DNA from: an uncultured Mycobacteriaceae bacterium
GTDB lineage: Bacteria > Actinomycetota > Actinomycetes > Mycobacteriales > Mycobacteriaceae
Reading direction: 5' to 3'
Assembly (NCBI GenBank): GCA_902826815.1
Contig: CADEGF010000002.1
Location: 1-64,000, forward strand
Length of the DNA: 64,000 nt
Positions 60,070 to 64,000 of the stretch are shown here, piece after piece; position 1 is the stretch's first letter; each line of letters begins with the position of its first letter. The notes below the pieces were generated by a model. It did not search any database. It saw only the letters and a program-made list of their open reading frames with translations, and was not told the origin of the DNA. The position numbers and the translations under genes are program-made.

Positions 60070-62567
60070 GGGGGCGGCAGCGGCGGTTGCGGACCCGGAC
60101 CCGGCACGCCCGGCGGAACCGGTGCGCCTGGCGCGACGGGTGCGTTCGGATCGGGCACGACCGCGCCCGGCGGCCCGATCGGCACCACGGTCGGCGGACC
60201 GAACGGGATCGTGATGCCCGGTGCCACCTCGATGCTCGGCTGGATCGTCGTCTCCGTCGGTGGGGGAGGGGAGGGAGGCGGCGGCGGCGCCACGGGTGGA
60301 CCCGCGTAGCCGCCGATCTCCGTCGGCTTGGGGAACGTTTCGTTCTCGGTGTCCTCCAGCGCGCCGTCCATCGTGTTCTTCCAGATGTCGGAGGGCAGGC
60401 CCGATCCGTACACCGGGCCGCCCCACTTGTTCTCGAGTGGCTTGTCGCCCTGGGTGGTGCCGACCCACACCGCGGTCGAAAGCGACGGGGTGAAGCCGAC
60501 CATCCAGGCGTCGCGGTTGTCGCCGGTATCGCCGAGCTGATTCGTGCCTGTCTTCGCCGCCGACGGCCTGCCGCCGGCAAGCGCGTGGCCGTTGGAGTAC
60601 GCCGCGATCGGCTGCATCGCAGCGGTGACATTGTCGGCGACTGCCTTGTCGATGCGCTGCTCGCCGGAGTTGTCTTCGCCTGCCGCGTCGAACAGCACCT
60701 GGCCGTCTGCGTTCACGACCTTCTGCACGAAGTGTGGCCGGTGGTAGACGCCCGACGCCGCGATCGTCGCATAGGCCGACGCCATATCGAGCACGCGAGT
60801 CTGATACTGGCCCAACACGATTCCGTTATTGGGTGGGCCGCCCTTACCATCCTCGGACAGCGTGTGCTCGACGCCGGGGAAGCTGTCGGCGATGCCGGCC
60901 TCGTGGGCGGCCTTGGCCACATCGGCCGGACCGTTCTTCAGCTTCAGCATCAGCCGGTAATAGGCGGTATTCAGTGAGCGCTTCAGTGCCTCGGCGATGT
61001 TGCAGGTGCCGCAGCCGGCGCCCTCGACGTTGGTGATCTTGATGCCATTGATTTCCAGCGGCGAGCTGTCCACCTGATAACCCAGGCCAATGCCCTGTTC
61101 GAGCGCGGCCACCAGCGCGAACACCTTGAAGGACGATCCGGTCGGCAGGCCGGCCTGGGCGAAGTCGAAGCCCTGGGCATCGGTGCCGCCGAAGTACGCC
61201 TTGACGCCGCCGGTCTTCGGATCGATGGACACCACCGCTGAGCGCATATCCGGGTCCTGACCGTCGAGCGTGTCGGTAACCGCGTCCTCGGCGGCCGCCT
61301 GCGCCTTCGGATCGATGGTGGTGGTCACCTGCAGACCCTCGGTGTTCAGGGTCTGCTCGTTGATGTCGAACAGGTCGAGCAGTTCCTTCTGCACCTGCCG
61401 TTCGATCAGCCCGTTCGGGCCGGTCGTCTGGTTCTGGTTCTGCGCCTGATCGGGAGGCACCGTCGGCGGAAAGACTTGCGCGGCACGGTCGGTGGGAGAT
61501 AGAGCGCCGATCTCGACCATGCCGTCGAGCACCCAGTTCCACCGCGCCAGCGACCCATCGGGGTTGACGGCGGGGTCCAGACCCGACGGCTGCTGGATCA
61601 GCGCGGCGAGCAGCGCGCCGTCTGCGACCGTGAGCTGTTCGACCGGCTTGCCGAAGTACGCCTTGGATGCGGCACCGATGCCGTAGGCGCCGCGACCGAA
61701 GTAGATGATGTTCAGATAGGACTGCAGCACTTGGTCTTTGGACCATTCGCCGGACATCTTCGTCGAGATGACCAGTTCCTTCGCCTTGCGGATGATGCCG
61801 CCGAGGCCGGCCCGCGCATCACCGACCAACGCGTTTTTCACGTACTGCTGGGTGATCGTCGAGCCGCCCTGCGTGTCGCCGCCGAAGATGTTGTTCTTGG
61901 CGGCCCGCGCGAACCCGGTGAACGAGAAGCCGGGATTGGAGTAAAAGTTGCGGTCCTCTGCGGCCATCACGGCGTCGCGCACGTGCACCGGTATCTGGTC
62001 GATGTTGACGTCGACCCGGTTACCTTCAGGCGGAACGATTTTCGCGAGCTCGCTGCCGTCGCTGGCCAGGATCGTCGACACCTGGTTGGTGCGGATATCG
62101 CCGGGCTTGGGCACCTCGACGATCATGTAAGCCATGCCGAACGTGATGATCGGCAGCAGGATGAGAGCGGCGACCGCGACATAGATGCCGCGCCGAACCC
62201 ATTTCCAGTTGATCTGCTCGACGGCGGGCAGCCGACGGGGCGGTCGGCCACCAGGTCCGCCTGGGCCGCCGCCGGTGCCGCCGCCACCGGGCGGCGGACG
62301 GCGTGGAGGTTTCGGCGGTGGTGGCTTGGGTGGCGGCGTGCCGTCGAGCGCCGCCTTGACGGCCTCGATCGGATCGCGCATCGGCGGGTAAGTGTCGTCT
62401 CTTACCGGCGGGATGATCGCGGTGTGCCGGTCGTCGAAATGGCTGATGGGCCTGCGAATCGGGCGGGGCCGTTGGACCTCGACGGTTTCGCGTTCGTCCA
62501 CACCGTCAGCAGCCTGTCCCGCATGGACATCCCTGGCTGACCGGTTGTGGCGCCCCTCGCTATTCAC
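60066..62567 (-). CDS. ponA1: Bifunctional class A penicillin-binding protein PonA1
   Basis: An 833-residue peptidoglycan synthase. Cytoplasmic Pro/Gly-rich N-terminus, one membrane segment (GIYVAVAALILLPIITFGMA), glycosyltransferase domain (AAEDRNFYSNPGF with catalytic Glu, GGSTITQQYVKNAL), transpeptidase domain with SSFK (TGSSFKVFALVAAL), SLN (KRSLNTAYYRLM) and KTG (SAAKTGTNQLGD), and a long Pro-rich C-terminal tail. It polymerises and cross-links the wall and works with RipA in growth and division. GTG 62567 overlaps the DUF5318 stop by 8 bp; ATG 62585 is possible. Coupled to the GT87 gene by GTGA. Confidence 0.96.
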   Translation of the reverse strand: MNSEGRHNRSARDVHAGQAADGVDERETVEVQRPRPIRRPISHFDDRHTAIIPPVRDDTYPPMRDPIEAVKAALDGTPPPKPPPPKPPRRPPPGGGGTGGGPGGPGGRPPRRLPAVEQINWKWVRRGIYVAVAALILLPIITFGMAYMIVEVPKPGDIRTNQVSTILASDGSELAKIVPPEGNRVDVNIDQIPVHVRDAVMAAEDRNFYSNPGFSFTGFARAAKNNIFGGDTQGGSTITQQYVKNALVGDARAGLGGIIRKAKELVISTKMSGEWSKDQVLQSYLNIIYFGRGAYGIGAASKAYFGKPVEQLTVADGALLAALIQQPSGLDPAVNPDGSLARWNWVLDGMVEIGALSPTDRAAQVFPPTVPPDQAQNQNQTTGPNGLIERQVQKELLDLFDINEQTLNTEGLQVTTTIDPKAQAAAEDAVTDTLDGQDPDMRSAVVSIDPKTGGVKAYFGGTDAQGFDFAQAGLPTGSSFKVFALVAALEQGIGLGYQVDSSPLEINGIKITNVEGAGCGTCNIAEALKRSLNTAYYRLMLKLKNGPADVAKAAHEAGIADSFPGVEHTLSEDGKGGPPNNGIVLGQYQTRVLDMASAYATIAASGVYHRPHFVQKVVNADGQVLFDAAGEDNSGEQRIDKAVADNVTAAMQPIAAYSNGHALAGGRPSAAKTGTNQLGDTGDNRDAWMVGFTPSLSTAVWVGTTQGDKPLENKWGGPVYGSGLPSDIWKNTMDGALEDTENETFPKPTEIGGYAGPPVAPPPPPSPPPPTETTIQPSIEVAPGITIPFGPPTVVPIGPPGAVVPDPNAPVAPGAPVPPGVPGPGPQPPLPPP

Positions 62568-62994
62568 TGGCCGTCCGCGCACCATTGCGCGCGGTTCGGG
62601 TCGAGCGCGATCCCCGAGAAGGGCCAGTCGGCCGAACCGCGCCGAGCACGTACGACTTCACCAAGTGATTCCAGCTGCAGGTGCGGCATACCTCCACCAC
62701 ATGTACCGAGAACTCGTCGTAACGGGATGCCAGCAGTACGAGTTCCTCGGCGGTCCGCGCCGATCCTGACACCGCGCCGAGGTGGTCGCCGAAAACCCAG
62801 GACACCAGCGTGAGCTGTTCCTTGCGGCAGATCGGGCACATCACCGTGCTGGGCTTCCCGTGGTATTTCGCGGCTCGCAGCAGGTACGGATTCGCGTCGC
62901 AGACCTCCGAGACGCCGGTGCGTCCCGAGTAGACCTCCGCCAGCAGGGACCGCCGCCGAAGCGCGTAGTCCACCACCTGTCGCTGCAATCGCAC
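62560..62994 (-). CDS. DUF5318 zinc-ribbon-like protein (Rv0049-like)
   Basis: A 144-residue soluble protein, almost identical in pattern to Rv0049: MRLQRQVVDYALRRRSLLAE, CDANPYLLRAAKYHGKPS, MCPICRKEQLTLVSWVFG and VHVVEVCRTCSWNHLVKSYV. Two CxxC pairs suggest a structural zinc. Function unknown, but always next to ponA1. GTG 62994 start; its 3' end overlaps ponA1, so it is probably co-transcribed. Confidence 0.93.
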   Translation of the reverse strand: MRLQRQVVDYALRRRSLLAEVYSGRTGVSEVCDANPYLLRAAKYHGKPSTVMCPICRKEQLTLVSWVFGDHLGAVSGSARTAEELVLLASRYDEFSVHVVEVCRTCSWNHLVKSYVLGAVRPTGPSRGSRSTRTARNGARTASE

Positions 62995-63104
62995 GATGAC
63001 CAGAGTACGTCGGGGTCCCGCGGCGTGGAGGTGTGACGGGGTCAGGCGCCCGGCGCGTCGGCATCTGTCTGCGGTGATGGGGTCCGACCTCCTACGATCT
63101 TCGA

Positions 63105-64000
63105 CGTGGCGACGCGGAAGACAACGGGCACCCGCGCACGGGACAGCGACCGCACCGAGACCTGCCAGCTACTCGACAGCGCGCTGGCCGAGGGGCAGCT
63201 GTCGATGGAGGAACACCGGCAACGGGTCAGCGCAGCTACCAACGCCGCAACGCTCAGCGAGCTTCACTCGTTGGTCACCGACCTGCAGGCCCCCAGTGCG
63301 GTGCAGCCGTTCACGACGTCGCCGTCGACGTTGCGCAACTACCGCACCCTCCTGGTTGGGGTCGTCGGTGTGCTGGTGGTGTGCGTCGCCGCCGTCGGCT
63401 GGCTCGTGTTGGGCGGCGACGATTCGCCCGAGGACGTCGCCGACTCGACGCCGAGTGCCGAGGCGCCGGAAACCCACGCGCTCGCCGCGGACCCGTCCGC
63501 CACAGCTGCGGAGCCCAAGCCGACCGAGGCGCCCGACGACCCGCCGCCGATCGTGCTGGGCCCGCCCCCGAACCTGCACACCGCGGAGGGCGTGACGCGG
63601 GTGCTCGACGAGACGCGCAAGCGGTTCGGCGACACGATGGGCTACGAGCTCGCGATCATGGCCGACGAGGCGATCCTGGCCCGACCGGATCCCACCAACG
63701 ATCAGTCGAAGCTCATCTACACGTTCGAACGCGGTTGGGGCGACCCCTCCGAAAGGCCGCGCTCGGATACCGACGACCTGACCGACCTCGGCGCTTTCGA
63801 CATCGCGGCGGCGGTCGCCGCACTGCGGGCGGCGCCCGAAACACTGCGCATTGCACCCGGAGACGTCTCGGAGACGTTCATCGACATCGACCACATCGCG
63901 GAACCACCTGGTCCCGGAGGGCTGGAGCTGCTGGTGAAGGTCACCACGACCTCCGGCGCAAACGGATGGATCTACCTCGACGGCGCAGGCAACATCAAGC
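63105..64000 (+). CDS. DUF1707 membrane protein (Rv0048c-like), cut by window edge
   Basis: At least 298 residues with no stop before the edge. An N-terminal DUF1707 domain (ARDSDRTETCQLLDSALAEG, QLSMEEHRQRVSAATNAATL) is followed by one membrane segment (LLVGVVGVLVVCVAAVGWLVL), a Pro/Ala/Glu-rich linker and an extracellular domain (DETRKRFGDTMGYELAIMAD). Topology: DUF1707 inside, main domain outside. GTG 63105. In M. tuberculosis the homologue Rv0048c also lies divergent next to Rv0049. Function unknown. Confidence 0.88.

Noticed and set aside
60000-60977. Plus-strand Arg/His-rich frames over ponA1.
   Set aside because: Shadows of the Pro-rich C-terminal tail of PonA1.

Overview
The window is a high-GC actinobacterial chromosome, almost certainly a fast-growing-type Mycobacterium (Mycolicibacterium). 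The right end carries the mycobacterial block DUF5318 (Rv0049-like), ponA1, the Rv0051-like GT87 mannosyltransferase, rpsF-ssb-rpsR-rplI and an intein-split dnaB, in the M. tuberculosis order but inverted, which places it on the oriC-proximal side. Elsewhere there are F420-dependent luciferase-like enzymes, mycothiol-dependent enzymes, PE-PPE-domain proteins, FadD enzymes and many TetR regulators, all typical of the genus. Tightly packed genes, frequent GTG/TTG starts and ATGA/GTGA stop-start overlaps are also typical. No tRNA, rRNA, CRISPR array or intact insertion sequence was seen.

Left part (1-14.4 kb): end of a probable HNH/13E12-type protein; an alpha/beta hydrolase; a carotenoid oxygenase with a decayed flavin amine oxidase behind it and a divergent TetR gene over paired palindromes; a secreted PE-PPE-domain hydrolase; a membrane coiled-coil protein; an EamA exporter; a stand-alone LigD-type polymerase domain; a nitroreductase; a succinate dehydrogenase-type flavoprotein; and a lipoprotein-metallophosphoesterase pair.

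At 14.5-16.9 kb is the most intriguing cluster: a 66-residue Asp/Gly-rich peptide with a duplicated 22-residue unit, a JmjC/Cupin_4 oxygenase and a sucrase/ferredoxin-like Fe-S protein, tightly coupled. It looks like a precursor peptide with its tailoring enzymes (a RiPP-like system; inference). It is followed by a HelR/HelD-type RNA polymerase helicase gene preceded by a sequence matching the rifamycin-associated element.

Middle part (19-51.7 kb): a metabolic and regulatory region with Nudix, TenA, an ECF42-type sigma factor with its YCII partner, a cation/proton antiporter, DUF2254, a second metallophosphoesterase, a gluconate operon (gntR / gntK-gntP), MFS, a fused Had-type dehydratase, an amidohydrolase, a Tat-exported MBL hydrolase, an SRPBCC-acyl-CoA synthetase fusion, a DUF2786 protein, a secreted coiled-coil wall protein, TetR-controlled SDR/SnoaL and DUF1214/sulfotransferase/TetR operons, F420 enzymes and a LysR regulator. 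Scattered through 1-51 kb are at least seven gene remnants with frameshifts or internal deletions (amine oxidase, PPOX, SDR, a small membrane/SDR-like remnant, carboxymuconolactone decarboxylase, ABM monooxygenase, F420-NADP reductase), so the accessory part of this region is eroding.

Right part (52-64 kb): dnaB with a class 3 intein, a row of DnaA-box-like sites upstream of dnaB, the ribosomal/ssb operon ending in a strong hairpin, an inserted adenylate cyclase with a degenerate hydrolase domain, then the GT87-ponA1-DUF5318 operon and a DUF1707 membrane protein cut by the window edge.
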